Source: Eutrigla gurnardus (taxonomy: Eukaryota; Chordata; Actinopteri; Perciformes; Triglidae). From it: DNA of 64,000 bases. Where the stretch lies: contig OY741280.1 in the NCBI GenBank assembly GCA_963514095.1, forward strand, positions 15,243,244-15,307,243, written 5' to 3'. This document shows, piece by piece, positions 26,358 to 39,700 of the stretch (its first letter is position 1; every line of letters begins with the position of its first letter). A model generated the notes under the pieces. The model was not told where the DNA came from. It saw nothing but the letters and a program-made list of their open reading frames with translations, and ran no database searches. The translations under genes were made by a program, and so were the position numbers.

Positions 26358-29300
26358 TCAGGAGTCTCTTTCTGTTGGTACTGAAAGAGACTCATTCGGG
26401 GGAGGAACATAACTGGGTCTGCGAGCCACCCGGCCCAGTCGGTCCACAGCCACACTCTCAAATGCCCTCCTCATCAAAGGATGTTCCTCCAGGACCTCAT
26501 TGAAACTGTCCACACTCAGGGAGTAAAGGCGGCAGTAGGTGTCAGCCTTCACGGTCGCTGTGCGTCGTCCTTGGGTTAGCAGGCAGATCTCTGAACCAAA
26601 GAAGGGAGACTTAGTTTAACCATCAACAAATCATTGAAACCTCCTTCATGTCTGTGCAGATAATATGAAGCCTGCAGCTGTTTGCCATAGCTTAGCATAA
26701 TGGACTGAGCCAGGCTAGCTGTTCCCAAAATGGAACTATTTAGCCTTCCAAGAAAGTAAATATCTTTGGCTTTAACCGAAATAAGTAATTTGAAGACATC
26801 AAATTGGGTTTCTGGAAATTGGGATGTGTGTATTAAAGATTTGTCACATAAATTGATAATTGAAATAATTGGATGTTGTAATCCAAGATACAATGCAGTG
26901 TGTGGATATTAAGATGATAAGCAATACATTTGGGACTCTTATAACTGCAGAGAAAATAAAGAGGCGTCAGTGGCACCTTCAGCAACAGCAGAGGAAACAG
27001 AACCAGCATCTTATACATTTGATGGGGAACTGATTGAAGGTTGAATGATTTCCAAATGATTTACCTCCAAAATATGCTCCGTCATTGAGTGTTATCTCTT
27101 TACTGCCACGTGGGACGACGGTGACGGTGCCGTGCTGGATGAAGTACATTTTCCGACCAAGCGTTCCTTCTCGTATAATCATGTCATTAGGTTGGAAGAC
27201 TTCGAAGCGCAGCTTAGTCAGGATCACTGTCACAAAATGAGGGTCTGTGTTGGCAAACAGTGGCATGTTGGCTACAAGTCCACGGCAGTTGTAGCTGACA
27301 ATCTCCTGCATGGTGGGGAGAAAGTGAAGAGAGAAGACATTAAGATAAGAGATGCCTTACTGTGTTAATGTTGTATTGCATTCTGTTGCCTAATGTTATT
27401 GAGAAAGTTAAAAGAAAAACACAGAGGTTATTTTTTTTTAATACATTTTTTGTTGACCGATTAATCGACTAATCGCTTCAGCTCACATTTGAAACTTTGG
27501 CTTTAGAAAATTCTGATGGGCAAATTTCTCCCATTTTAGAGACCAAACAAACTCATCAACTAATATTAAAAACAATTCACATATTTATTGATCGGGAACT
27601 GAACTGAAGAAAGGAATGGAGCTAAAAAAAACAGACAAGAAGTATCTGGTTAACACACCTCCTTCAGCGGATCACTGAGCTCTCCAAGGATGCTGTCCTC
27701 ATCAAACATCTTGCCTTGGAATCGCTGCTCATAATAATCATGGATCCTCTGTCTCACGTCCGCTGGCAGTTTATGGAACGACATGTACTGCTCCACTTGC
27801 TTGTACTGAAAACATTTGTGCAAAACACATGGAGATTTGACCTTGATGAGGACACAATCGAAATGTCATAGAGCTGATGTCAGATGTCACATTTTCTACC
27901 ATGTGTTTGCTGAATTACTCCCAAGCACAACAATCATCAACAAGCATCCATTCTATTTGCTTTGTAGCCCCCCCCCCCCCCCTCCTCCCCGTTTTAAGTG
28001 GATTACAAACTCATTTGTAATGGGCATTAGCGAACGGCGACCCAAAACAAAGGTGCTGCCATTTGTCTATCATCCATTCTGCCTTATCTTGTGAAAATCC
28101 CCTGGAAAGGGTCACGATAGGCCACAAAATCCATTAGATAATACACAGTTTCCACGAATAAAGTACAAGCAAGTAAGCAAGCCTATGATAGAAAAACATG
28201 GCTGTGATATTAAACCTCGCGGCCAGAATCACATTATCGTCCACGTGAAGCTGCTGGGACATATTGTGCACAAAACAACTGAAGCTGTCGCTCCAAACGT
28301 TTGTTAACCTTTACCTTCTCTTGATACTGGCGGTGCGATGCATCCAAGGACTGGACCAGGGTAGTTGCATGACCAAGGAACATGGCGTAGCAGGTGGCCC
28401 CCACCACCATACTGATCATGGTGAGCCAAACGTCGCTCAGGCCTTCTGGAGGGTTGGCGCCGTACCCTATACACAGCATGTGACTCATGGCCATGAACAA
28501 GGCGTATGAGTACTGTAGGTGCCACGTAGAATTCTGGGAAGGATAGAGTAAAACATTGGGGAAGAGGACACAGTGTAGTCGCCAGAAAATATAGCTTACA
28601 TGGCTATGACCATAAATAACAGAGGCCTAATGTGTGCAGGATACGTGAAGTTTTCAGCAACATTAGTTTACAGAGAAATCATTTCTGAGACTTTTCCTCT
28701 AATGAATGTAATTTGGGATAAATTGTAAGGAAAATAAACATCATTTTCAAGTGATGCACCTGCAATTAAAGAAATTTTGAGAAACATGCTTATTCATGAC
28801 ATTCACTTTCTTGCCCATAGATGACAAGATGGATTGATCCAATGTCTGAGAGTGGTTTCAATCTCCTCACTTATCACACAACTCCTTTAATTAAATCAAA
28901 TTAATAGCCAATGAAACCTGAAACACTGAAAACTTTCCCCATAATTAGGAAATTGCTTATTTTTCCAGTTCTAAATATATCATTAGACATGCATATGTGT
29001 TAATGAACATGTACTCACCACCATGTTATTTTTGGATACCCAGCAGTCTTGGGGGAAGTCTTGCAGCATGGGCACCATGAAGGTCAGGCAGCCATCCCAG
29101 TGGCACAGCAGCAGCATCATGCCAATCAAGTTGACTATACGCACTGCGGCGCTGGCCAGGTCGTAGGTCATGTGGAAAATCTGAGAGAGAGGAAGTTGTA
29201 TGGAGGAAAAACAACAACAATAAACTGGACACATGATGAATTATGATGATGTCCTGTTTGTCATGTTTAGCTTCCGATCCCATCCTTCCTTTACCTCTTC

Positions 29301-30502
29301 CCACTGGTGAATGTAACGGATGAGGCGAGACAGTCTGAGAAGACGCAGCAGACTGAGGATCTTGGTGAAGCGCACGATGCGGAGGGCTCGTGCGGTGCGG
29401 TACACGTCCGACGAGTCGTGCAGGGACTCCAGGTCCACGACGAGGAAGATGTAGTCGACAGGAATGGAGGAGATGAAGTCCACCACGAACCAGGTGCGGA
29501 GGTATTGCATGCGGATTTGTTTGGGGTCCAGGATGATGTTGCTGTCCTCTGGGATGCCCGTGCGGAAGTTGAAAACCAGGTCCATGAGGAAGAGAGTGTC
29601 GGACAGGACATTGAAGGTGATCCAGGGCATGGTGTTCTGGTCTTCAAAGAAGGTGATCCCCCAGGGCAAAATGACCAGGTTGCTCATCATCAGCAGGAGC
29701 ATCACAATGTCCCAGTAAAACCTGGACAGAACAGGAGTGGTGGAAGGTTGAGGTTGTGCAGATGTCAAGCTGATCCACTATTGCAATAGAGAGGCTGGCG
29801 GCTTGCAGCTAACAACGGCAACAGTACGTGCTAAGTAAGGAGCTGGACCCAATATATGTTTAGCTTAGCTACTAATAGCTTAAACTCCTCAATAAATCAC
29901 AACGTTCCTGTTTGTGTATGAATTAAACAAGATGTAATTAGTGAGCTCTAGAGGTTAAGCTGTTATTCTACCTTTGGACAGGTGGGTTAGCTGTTTCCCC
30001 TTCATTCCAGTCTTTACTAGAAGCAAAGCTATTCACCTCCTAGTTCCACCTCCATACTTACTGGACAGAGTGGCGCTGATCTTCTAATCTATAATACTAC
30101 AAGGAAGAAAGTGAATAAGATCCCAAAATACTCCTTTAAGTCAGAGAATTTGAATCAGATATCAGGGTCAAGTGAAGTCATCCACTGGACGCTGCCAACC
30201 CGAGGAATGACCCAATTCAGAGTGACACTTACTCTCATAACAAGCTCCTGTCACAGGAGGAACCCCCTCTCATTCAAAATGAATGGCGTCGACCACACCG
30301 GGCTCAATATGAAGACAGATGAAGAAAAGACAAACATTTATAAATACGTCTGATACGCAGTCTGCTGCTTTCAGGATGTCTGCTTCATGTCATACAACTC
30401 CCATGTTCCTGTACGTCTCCAGTGTCGCACGGTTTGGGTTTCCTCACAGATTGTTTCCATCAAGTGTCAGTCACTTTGTGTGTGTGTGTGTGTGTGTGTG
30501 TG

Positions 30503-30551
<49 letters not shown>

Positions 30552-32589
30552 ATCTCTCAGTTTCTCTTTCATTACAGAGGCACAGTAACAGAATATGACT
30601 CTTTTTTGATTACCGTCACTCGTCAGTGATTGCAATATGAACCCTGTGAGAAAATAGCCGTCATCTAATCAGTCAGAGCAGAGACCCAAGAAGTGATGGA
30701 TTACTTCCCCCTGTTCTCATTCACCCTTCCATCAATCTCCCGTGTTCATATCCTCTGTGTCTATGCATACATGACTAGTTGTCATCTCCTCGCGGTGCAG
30801 CAGATTAGTGGTTGCTTGCAGCTAATGACTCCACCGATGGCTCTGGACGCCATTATGGCTGTTTGCATGAAGCGTGTTCTCAAGTGTGAGTTAATTCTGC
30901 TGTATGAAAGCTTTTTAGACATCACAACAGCGGCAGTGGAACAGGAATAGAAACGTTGGCTTATAGCACTTTATGTTGAATCTAAATCCAGGATTGAATA
31001 CCCCTATGAAGTAAGTTTAGTTTCTATCTTTTTAAAGCAAAAAACATCATCAGGGCGCTGGATAGCTCAGTCAGTAGAGTTGCTGCCCCGCGTTCGAATC
31101 CGACTGGTGGCCATTTCTGCATGTCATCCCCCTCTCTCTCCCCCCTTTCACTCTCAAGCTGTTCTATGTGAATAAAGGCCAGATTCTGAAGTGGGAGGGT
31201 CATTAAATCTGAGATTGACAAATTGACTTATTTACCCACTTTAAATTGGATTCAAAATGCAATATGAAACCAGCTATCCAACCTTAACCACTAGACAGGA
31301 AAGCTGACCACAAATGTGCTATTCCAACTCAACCATTAAAAAGAGGAAGTTGGAGCATAAGGTTTAAGGAGAGCAGGCCTTCGGTAATCCCCCCCTCAGC
31401 TGTCCAGCGTGTATTATTGCATAATAGAGCAAGATTGGAATTATAGAGATTCTTATGGGCAATAATCCCTCTGCACGGGTTTATCCCCTCTGTCTGGCAT
31501 AGGCCGGATGTTTAGAAATTGTTTAAATTTGATGACGGCTATTAATAGCGAATGCACAGGCGGATTGCTTCGGGCATCGCTACTAAGACGACGCTCATCC
31601 GCGAAAGCTGAATGATCGGATAAATCCTCCAAAGGTGAGGCCCATCAAGAACAAAATTAAATATCGGATATTTTTCAAATGGAATACTTTGAATCCCTTA
31701 AATTAATAGGCTCAATGAATGTAGTTCTCCCTCTTTAGAAGCAAGGAGAAAGGGAGTAACCAGTGTCATTAATCCAGATGATCTTGTCCTATATACTGTA
31801 TCACTAATCAAATCCCTTCATCGCCTTATCATGAGCGACGGACCCTGACATCAGCTGCTGTACTGCAGTCTGTCCTTGGAAAAATTGGATCTGAACACCG
31901 TCACAGGCTGTTTGCTTGGATGTGAACTAGATGCTCTCAAGGGAAGTTTATGAAAGATTAATGAACGAATTGCGGAATGTTTTGTTGGGAAAAGGTTAAT
32001 GACATGTACTTTGACCCGTTCTGTCCATTCTAATGTAGATAATAATGCAGGGAAATTACCACAAACAGCAATGAGATTAAAAGGAAACAGAGGTGAGGAA
32101 ACTCTGAAGGTACCCTCATCGTTACCTGAAGTCACTGTAGGGGTGGATGATCCACACTCCAAAGCTCTTGACCCTGGCCTGCTCAGCGGCGACACCCTTA
32201 TGGCTGCCAAACATGCGCAGGGAGAACTTGTTTACCCCGGGCTGTAGCATGTTTCCAATCCGCTTCAGGAGGTAAGTGGACTGGTCCACCGAGGGTCCCC
32301 CGTCATCGCTGCCTCCATCCCCCTCTTCGTCGTGCACGCCATCTGGATCCGCTGTGTAGTCGTCGTTGTGAGTCTGAACCAAGGAGAGGAGCGTCTTGGT
32401 CACGTCGCCCCTCTTCTCCACCTTCGGGGACGGGGTCCCAGGGGGGCTCGTCCTCTGGGAGCCACTTCTCCATCTTGAGAAGCGGAGGCTGCTCCAGCTG
32501 CGGTACCTGGATGTCTCCGGTTTGTGAGATGGGCTCTCGCCAATGTTCCTGTGGTCATCTGTACTCCGGGAGAGGCTGCACATTTTCAT
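26358..32589 (-). CDS. HCN-family hyperpolarization-activated cyclic nucleotide-gated cation channel, short C-terminus
   Basis: Plasma-membrane pacemaker (Ih) channel subunit; family members form tetramers gated by hyperpolarization and cAMP/cGMP. Exons 32589-32126, 29721-29295, 29180-29019, 28533-28315, 27805-27659, 27305-27065 and 26590-26358 are all in frame, giving 630 aa. Seen: the HCN N-terminal block LLKRIGNMLQPGVNKFSLR and WIIHPYSDFR; S1-S3; the S4 array RALRIVRFTKILSLLRLLRL; an N-glycosylation sequon NSTW after S5; selectivity filter CIGYG; C-linker YKQVEQYMSFHKLPADVR; and a cyclic-nucleotide domain with YFGEICLL and QGRRTATV, the Arg that holds the cNMP phosphate. The protein stops only about 50 residues after that Arg; mammalian HCN1-4 are roughly 770-1200 aa. 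The subtype is unclear: it is about equally distant from HCN1-4 and may be the fish-type hcn5. Introns hold repeat relics and a SINE. Confidence 0.93.
26640..26770. repeat. Relic of a common teleost interspersed repeat
   Basis: The stretch with GCTTAGCATAATGGACTGAG and CCAGGCTAGCTGTTCCC resembles the repeat often seen in percomorph introns (words like AGCTTAGCATAAAGACTGG and GGAAACAGCTAGCCTGG), here rearranged. Recognition is from memory; the class is unknown to me. It lies in the last intron of the HCN gene. Confidence 0.45.
28770..28865. repeat. Relic of a common teleost interspersed repeat
   Basis: Contains ATGCTTATTCATGACATTCA, CTTTCTTGCC and ATGACAAGATGGATTGATCC in the order typical of a widespread percomorph repeat (ATGCTTATTCGCTTTCTTGCC-like, then GAGAAGATTGATACC). 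It lies in an HCN intron. Class not assigned. Confidence 0.45.
30477..30549. repeat. Compound (GT)n(CT)n microsatellite
   Basis: A GT run passing directly into a CT run of similar length, in HCN intron 1. Confidence 0.95.
31053..31182 (+). mobile_element. tRNA-derived SINE relic
   Basis: The head has an RNA polymerase III A-box-like TAGCTCAGTCAGTAGAG (31063-31079) and B box GTTCGAATCC (about 31093-31102). It is followed by a body with CTGCATGTCATCCCCCTC and a C/T-rich stretch, ending in AATAAAGGCC. This layout is a common percomorph tRNA-SINE. The A-to-B distance is too short for a working tRNA, showing a deletion in the head. It lies antisense inside HCN intron 1. Confidence 0.75.
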
Positions 32590-33330
32590 GCTTTGCACTT
32601 TAAAGTGGGGGCAAGCAGAGGGTATTGCTCTGTTGTCCCTGTGATTTGGCTCGTAAGGGCCTGAAGTTCACTTACTAATAAAGTTCAATGCAGCTGACAT
32701 TTTCATTGACTGTGCATTCTTTTAGTGTTAACTTCCTATGCAAAAAATTATAATAAAAACAATAACTTCCCTAAAACTTTAAACTGTAAAAATAAAAAAA
32801 CATGCAGCCACTGTGGTTTAAAAACACAAAACGGTAACCACAGCAACTAAAAAAATCCCATGAAGCACCAGGAGTTCACTTTTAGCTCTCTACAGATAGC
32901 AGGTCTCAAAGTATAGCAGAAACAATAGTTCTCACAATATAAATCCATAAAAAGTTGCAGCGTCCGTTAAAAAGTCGTGTCCCGTGCAGTGACGAGCGAC
33001 GCCTCCGCCCCGTGAAAATAAAAAACTTCTGCCTCAGACGCGGCAACTGTGTCCGCCTCTGTTTGACCGAACGGAAATTGACAGTGAGGGTTCAGTAGCC
33101 TTCAATAATCGGCTTGTTGGCATATCTGCGTCCACTCACCTCTCTCCTGCCCCCCTCCTCCTCCTCCTCCCTGCGGTGGGAGCGCCCTCCCCTCCACGGG
33201 GACGCGTCCATGGGTGGTGATGCGGCTGCAGGTCTTGTTGCGCGGCCAGGACGGAGTAATTACTGTCCAAAAGTATGATATAATAACAGAGGTTGTAATT
33301 TGAATTAATAGTAGAAAATGCATTAAAGTG
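32590..33330 (-). promoter_or_regulatory. HCN upstream region, locally GC-rich
   Basis: After an AT-rich stretch (32640-32960) a GC-rich block follows, with CTCCTCCTCCTCC repeats and CCATGGGTGG around 33150-33220. It is taken as 5' UTR/promoter of the channel gene by position only. No TATA box is evident. Confidence 0.35.
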
Positions 33331-35159
33331 TCGTATTGTGTAGTAAATGTATAAAATCTGAATTATAGAATTGAATTTGAACTTTAAGATTCAGATTAAA
33401 GGAACAGTTCGACATCTGAGGAATTAGGCACTGGAAACAGGAGGAAGCACAATTTGTTTAATTACACCTGTGTGTTCAGGTTCTCATTCAACCTGTTCTC
33501 TCCTCTGGTATCGTCCTGTCGGCGACCAGGTCAGTCTTCATTATATTGACCCCCCACTGTATTAGATCACATTTCACCCCTGTTGGTCCATGCACTGTAT
33601 GAAGTCACAGGTGTCATGTTCACATTTACACCTGTGGCTACTAAACAGGCACACTCGAGAAGCCACAGTTATGTTTGCTGGGTCACTCCTGGAGCTGTTA
33701 GTGTGGTGTTCCAGATATCACGGGCATTGGCAAACAGAGTTCTTTAAAACATTCTCTAGTGCCAACTAAATTCTACGTTGCTGCACGTCTTGACCTTTCA
33801 CACACACACGGTAATGTTGATGTCAGACGGGGAGAAATGACACCATAGAGACACTGAAAAGGTATTTTCTTCTTCTTAGACACAGTATCTGGTGTCCCTC
33901 AGGGTAAGAAATTGGAGTCCCCCTCTGACAGAAAAAGTCATAAAGACTTTCTACTGAGGATGCCGTGACATTTTTTTAATCATACATTTCAGAATTAATT
34001 AATTCTTCTTTTATAGATCAAGATGCTTTCTGCTTCCTAAGAAAAACAAATCATAATAAACAAATACATCATTTTAAACATCTTATTTGGAACGCAACTT
34101 TTTAGCTTGGCTGTTGCTGGTTCATATCTCCAATCATCCTCAACATTTGTAACAGTAAGTGCAATTCTCATACAAATGGCACCACACAATGGATTAATGC
34201 AAAAGCCAGAAACTCGCCAATATTTATTTCTTAAAAGTAAATATGCAGGTCAAGGAACTTGTCAGTGCCATCAGAATCTTTGTGTCTTTGTGTCATTGTT
34301 TACAAACAAGATAGTCAGCCTTTTTCCAATAGCATGTATCAATTTCACCAGTACAAAGTTGCACATGTAGGAGTTTGATTACAAGAGTAATTACAAGATG
34401 TAATGTACCAAAGACTAAAAACTGTAACTTGAATGTTTTATGACCATATTTTAAATTGTAATAAATTGTTCTTCGTGTGTTTACTTCTTTTTTCCCCTGT
34501 TTACTTTTGTCTTGTTATGCTGTCTTGTTATTGTGTTGTCATTTCTTTCATTGGTCTATTTGTAATGTCTTCCTATGAACTTATCAGTCCCATGTAAAGT
34601 CATTTGAATTGCAATGACTTGTATGAAAAGGTGACATACAAATACAGTTTGATGGTCACAAAGCCAAATACAAACTTGTTTCTCTTGACTCATACAAAGT
34701 TCACATTTGTACAACCTTTTCCTATAACCTTTACAAGTGACCTTAATGTGTACAAACCTGCCTTCATGAAATACCAGAAGTAACAACCAAATGCCATGAT
34801 GACAGTATTTGCATTGCAAAGGGAGGACATCAGTACATTGGGTGTTGTACAGCAGGAAACCTGATCTACTTGTGTACATAAAGGCCTGAGACGTTTGCCA
34901 AGTAATCACATTTTGTCCTGGTTTGACTCAAGTCTCTATCTCCTCCTTCATTTTGTGTCTGTACTGCAAAAAGTAGAAAAAGATATAGCAGGAAACAAGT
35001 GCCACACATTCTAGATATTCTAGGAAAACAGGAAAACTCACAAATGTTTCAATAAAAAGTCTTGTTATCAGAGTTATATACATTTAGATTTTTAGATTTC
35101 ATACACCAGTAACAGGAATGACAAAATTACAAATTGACAAATGTATTCCTTCGTCTCCT
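33331..35159. other. Intergenic, nothing recognised
   Basis: AT-rich sequence. GGAACAGTTCGACATCTGAGG near 33400 resembles the start of the same widespread teleost repeat noted at 28770. The end next to 35159 should be the 3' UTR of the membrane-protein gene. No other gene signal. Confidence 0.5.
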
Positions 35160-36776
35160 TCAAGACAGGCCTTCCCCTTTTGTGCCACATAGTTTCCTGA
35201 AAGATAGAATCATATTATTATTATTATTATCCAACTATTTATGTTAAATTTCAATTTGATTGATTTTTTGACCTACCCAGCGAGTGTGTTATTGTTCACG
35301 TAATCACAAATTGGTCTGTACTCCACCAGTTGTGCTCTCAGGTTTTTAATCTCTTCCTTCCAGGCATCTGACTCTGGTTTTAAGTGTACTAGAGAAGAAG
35401 GAACAATGCAGACCTAATTAGTAATTCTTGTATTTCACCACATGATGGCACTAGCAGCAGAGCATAAATGATGATAAATGAGGGAACTGTGCGTTTTACC
35501 TTCAGTCTCAGTGCGTTCTGTCAATTTGGCCGCCAGCTCATCGGCTTTTGATTTCTACAAACGTGTGGGAGGAAAAATAACACAAGTTGAAAACAATAGT
35601 AGCGTTAAACAAGCAAAAGTTCTGCATTCAAAGACGTGGAGCTAGTTTTACAAGGTCAAAAGATCAATTCGAACAGTTGGACGGTTATTTATATTTAAAT
35701 GAAATCTCGGACATAGTAAATGGAGCTGCTTACAGCTCCTAGACATTTGTAACGTGACAAGGAGCTAAAACACCTGCTGTCAGATAAACGCATCTCAGTG
35801 AATCTCAAACACTCTCAAACTTATGGTAGAAGAATAAACTAGCATAAAAATATTCTAATAAGGCACATTAAAATTGTACTTAAAGTGATTCTGTTCAGAA
35901 ACACATTCTGTTATATAACTTGAAATCCTCGCAACATACCGATACCAATGAATAAATTTAATGTTCTGTGGCTGTGGCAGGACAATAAAAACCCTGTCCA
36001 ATCGAAAATTTTAATATTTGGCCTGCCTGTCTGTCAACGCTTACTTCCTGATTGCACTCGTTAGGCGTTCTGGGGGAGCGGGTCTGAACAGAGCTCTGAC
36101 GAAAAGGGACGGGACTTTTCCGGTTCGTTGATGTATTCAAAGTTAAAGTGTCTGTGGTTTTTCCAAATAACCTACTCCACGCTGTCCACCAGCATTTTAT
36201 CAGCAGCAAACACAACAGGTGAAGCGACACTTTGTTACATTATGTCGATGCGTTTCTGTTTGAGGAGCAGAAAGAGAGAATCCCCAAAAAAACAACAAGA
36301 AACGTTTCACCTTTTCCACTTGACAGGCAGCGATTTTTGTTTTCCTCGTCTCCATCTCCGGACCCAGTTTGGCCACCTCCGCCTCCAGATCCCGCACTAT
36401 TTTCCCCCCCTGATCCAGCAGTTTTCCCAGCGAGTCTTTGAAAGTGACAGAATTTGAAAGTTCCTCATCAGCCCTCTTTAATCCGATCGGCAGCTTGTCA
36501 CATTCCTTGTTCAGCAAGACCAACACTTGACTTTGGCCCAGAACAATCAGCAGCAGTGTCAGGCACGCCAAGGTGCACAGAAGGCCCGTAATCAGCAGAA
36601 ACCGCATTGGTGCTGTTGGGTCTGCTGCAGAAAGAGTGAGAACAACGATGGAGATGAGCACACAGAGGAGCAGCAACGATATCCTATCGATAGCATAATC
36701 AATCAAAGCACATTGATAACAAGAGTCAGCTGACTTTAGACGCCCTACTCTTCATATTTCCACCTCACCTTCCCAT
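35160..36776 (-). CDS. Uncharacterised small membrane protein with coiled coil, about 194 aa
   Basis: Family not recognised. Exons 36776-36769 (only MGR minus one base), 36683-36311, 35554-35500, 35388-35277 and 35196-35160, all in frame, TGA at 35162-35160. The tiny first exon was chosen because ATGGGAAG|GTGAGG splices in frame to the big exon just before its hydrophobic run, removing an AT-rich pseudo-start. Layout: a hydrophobic segment at residues about 4-22 (ISLLLLCVLISIVVLTL) that could be a signal anchor; a second at about 29-52 (MRFLLITGLLCTLACLTLLL); then a heptad-like charged region (KSKADELAAKLTERTETE, WKEEIKNLRAQLVEY), likely a coiled coil; and a Cys-containing tail (PICDY, KLCGTKGEGLS). 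A two-pass or type II membrane protein is inferred. No close paralogue in the window. Confidence 0.72.
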
Positions 36777-39700
36777 GTGCAGTCCACTGTAGTTTCCGCT
36801 CTCTTCTGGTCACGTATTTGCCACACAGATTGTGTCTCTCGGGAGAGCAAACAACCACAGTGTCACTAGATTTACAGCCCGTGTCAGACTTTTGCCTCCT
36901 CCCTCTTACTCAACCGACCGGTTGTCTGATTTAGTTTCACACTGCAAACAGGTTGAGCCACTCACTGAGCTGTGGCATACAAAGGCATGTGGTAAAGTAT
37001 AAAAGAAAAGTTTTTGATATCACAAAGTGATGTCACTGTCATTGGGAGAGGACCGTTGCTTTTCCCAAGAAAGAAGCCGATGGTTTTGATGGCTCATTTG
37101 AGCAACTGGTCAGGCATGTAATCAGTGATCCTGGGAGGGTTAGCGGTTAACAGACTGCAGGTTTACGAGGTTACTGCAACAAGGGGGGAAAGGCAAATGA
37201 TGAGGAATGTTATTAAGGGCGAGAAGATATTCTTTTAGTTTAAAGAAATCCACAGACAGCAGTTCTTGAGAGCTTTTCCTGAAATATCTGGTTAACACAC
37301 ACACAATGATCTGGGCCTTTCCCTTTCTAAAGATATATCGCCTCCAGCCCTGAGAGAGTAGGAGGTCATTAAAGTGGATGGCGTCAGGTTTGGGATATTT
37401 GGGGATTACATCAACACTGGGTTTGGAAATATTAATGCAAGCTAACAACTCCCCAGTTAAGTTTTCAAGACATTGGGATAAAATGAAATATCTTCATAAA
37501 AAATCTTCATAAGATTAATTTGGTGTTCATCATGTTCGTCTCTCCCAAGATTAATTATATTTAATTTGAATGTTTACAAGCACAATTATCAGATTTGCTT
37601 TTGTTAGAGCATTAGATTTATTGATTTCTGGTGGGATGTAATGAGAATTTCAACAAATACAACAAGAAATATTTTTGAAGGAGATTACCTGAGATTTAAA
37701 GCATGTTTTCAGATTTTCTTCCCTCTTGGAAAAAACGTCCCTGAAAGCTCTTTGAAATGCGACCGACTCACGTAGCCTCCAGATGCTGACTTTTCCTGAG
37801 GGAATTACCCACAATTCATAGCGTTGTGACGTGAAACACGGGGTTACCAGGGGGAGCCCGGAGGAATTAAAAGAAAACGTAAACAAAGAGGACAGCGCAT
37901 GTGTGGTATATTATTATATTATTATTATTCACATGGAACATAAAACGCTTAAAATCACAGGAATGTCATCACAGGCTACACACCTGGTTTATTCATCAAC
38001 CATTTATGTTTATTTAGCTTACTGAACTAACCACAAGTAAATAAATTATTTGACAATTGCGCCTAGCTTTGGATGATAAAAGGCTGGAAGGCGTTCAAAT
38101 TAGTCAAAAAAGTGAAATAAAAACCCAAACGTTCAGATCACATGTTAAGTTTCATCAAAATAAAGTGACATGCCAAATGCTGTCCCATGTGTTTCTATCA
38201 TTTCAAGCCCTGACAGCTCCTCACATTCAACCATTGACCAGGTGACGTCAGTTAAGTCCCTGAAGGTTCAGGGTTTAAGGCTTTAGGGTGGACATTGAGA
38301 TTGGGCCAGTGAGTTTCAGCCTTATATCACAAGACACACACTCACTGTTGACCAGGGCCGAGCAAAATGAGTCAAAAACAAAATTTGTATGGAATCAACC
38401 ATGATTTTCCAATCCGGTACCCGAGAACGGTAAAATGGTACAAAATGGTGAATGTGAATTTTACTACTTTTGCAGTTACTCTTCAGATATTATCTATCTA
38501 TTACTATCCTATGATTCAAAGGTGGCTTTCACTCTAAGATTTTTTTAGTCAGAGCTAAAAATGCAAAGGTTCTACTGTGTTCCAGGTGAACTTACTCTGA
38601 CACAGCAACACGTATCTTGATTCTGACACTTCAGTATAATCTTAGCTTTCCTTTGAGACCAAGATTAAACATAAAGCCCTTGTAGTTCTAAAGATATATA
38701 TTTATTTTGGCAAAGTCATTTGGACAGGAGGCAGAAAAAATCGGCCTTGTGATGAAGAGGTTCAACCGGTCCACCAGGAACCAAGAAATATGACTTGCTT
38801 CTATCATGCTCGGCTGACGTTGTTGAATTTAGGGAACTGAACAAGCAACGCTGTTAGTTTAAAGGTGTCAAACTTGTCCGATTTTTTCATGTTTTCCTGA
38901 AGAGGCAATGAAGAAAAGCTAAGATTAGAGTCTTTTGATGAAACAGGCATGGTCTATAAGCCGAATCATCTAGTGGGGGGAATCCTGAAGCCTAGGTTGG
39001 GGAACCACTGGTTTACTAGCTTTACTTTTCAATGAATGGACTGCTGTTGTTATGTTGCTAGCTCATGCATGAAGCCCTTTGCACATACTTCACTGTGACG
39101 CTTTGTCAACTCAGGTCTGACATGACTGACTGGCTTTACTGGAATGAAGTCAAAAACTGTTTGCTCACGGATTAAAGAGAGGCTAAGTCACGCTAAGTTA
39201 TAAATATATATGCATATATATATATAAAAATATACACACAAGTGCAAACAAAGACACTTGTGTTCCTGCAACAAAATACAATCTTATCAAAGAGTTAACA
39301 AAACATAACGCCGGCAAAATGGAGAACATCACGAGGTGACAATGAGTTCACAGCCCTGCAAGACAGCAGAAGGGAGCTCCGCTTGATAGTCACGATAACA
39401 TTGAGATTTATGCATTTGATCAACTCACACCCAGCCATTATTCTTGCAGGTGGTAACCAAACAGCCACAGTGTCAACAAATAAATCACACTAGATGAATG
39501 ATTTATAGTATCTCGACGGGAACAAAGCCAGCAGACCAATCAGATATATAACAAAGGTCACGCTGGACCAAGAGTCATTTCTAGATTGATCTGTATAATA
39601 TGTCTACATCCTGTTATAGGATTTTGTTTTGTTTTACCCCTTTACCATATTTTGCTAGTTCTTGTGCATTTTTACTTTACACTCCTTGTGAGTTGGCAAA

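Larger units (their letters stand above)
29722..32125. other. HCN first intron
   Basis: 2.4 kb intron. It contains a teleost repeat relic (about 29940-30140, with GTTAGCTGTTTCCCCTTCA followed by CCAGTCTTTA), a (GT)n(CT)n tract (30477-30549) and a tRNA-derived SINE (31053-31182). The remaining 31183-32125 shows nothing I can name. Confidence 0.6.

Noticed and set aside
29307..29789. Plus-strand 160-codon frame
   Set aside because: Antisense of the HCN S1-S4 exon, which is unmistakable on the minus strand.
30319..30629. Plus-strand frames encoding Leu/Ser repeats
   Set aside because: Translation of the (GT)n(CT)n microsatellite.
31053..31125. Possible tRNA gene
   Set aside because: A and B boxes are present, but spacing is too short for a cloverleaf and the downstream body is that of a tRNA-derived SINE.
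37140..37886. Possible minus-strand exons (102 and 78 codons), one followed by a GTAATC donor-like site
   Set aside because: The two frames do not join into a convincing product, and no domain or homologue is recognisable.
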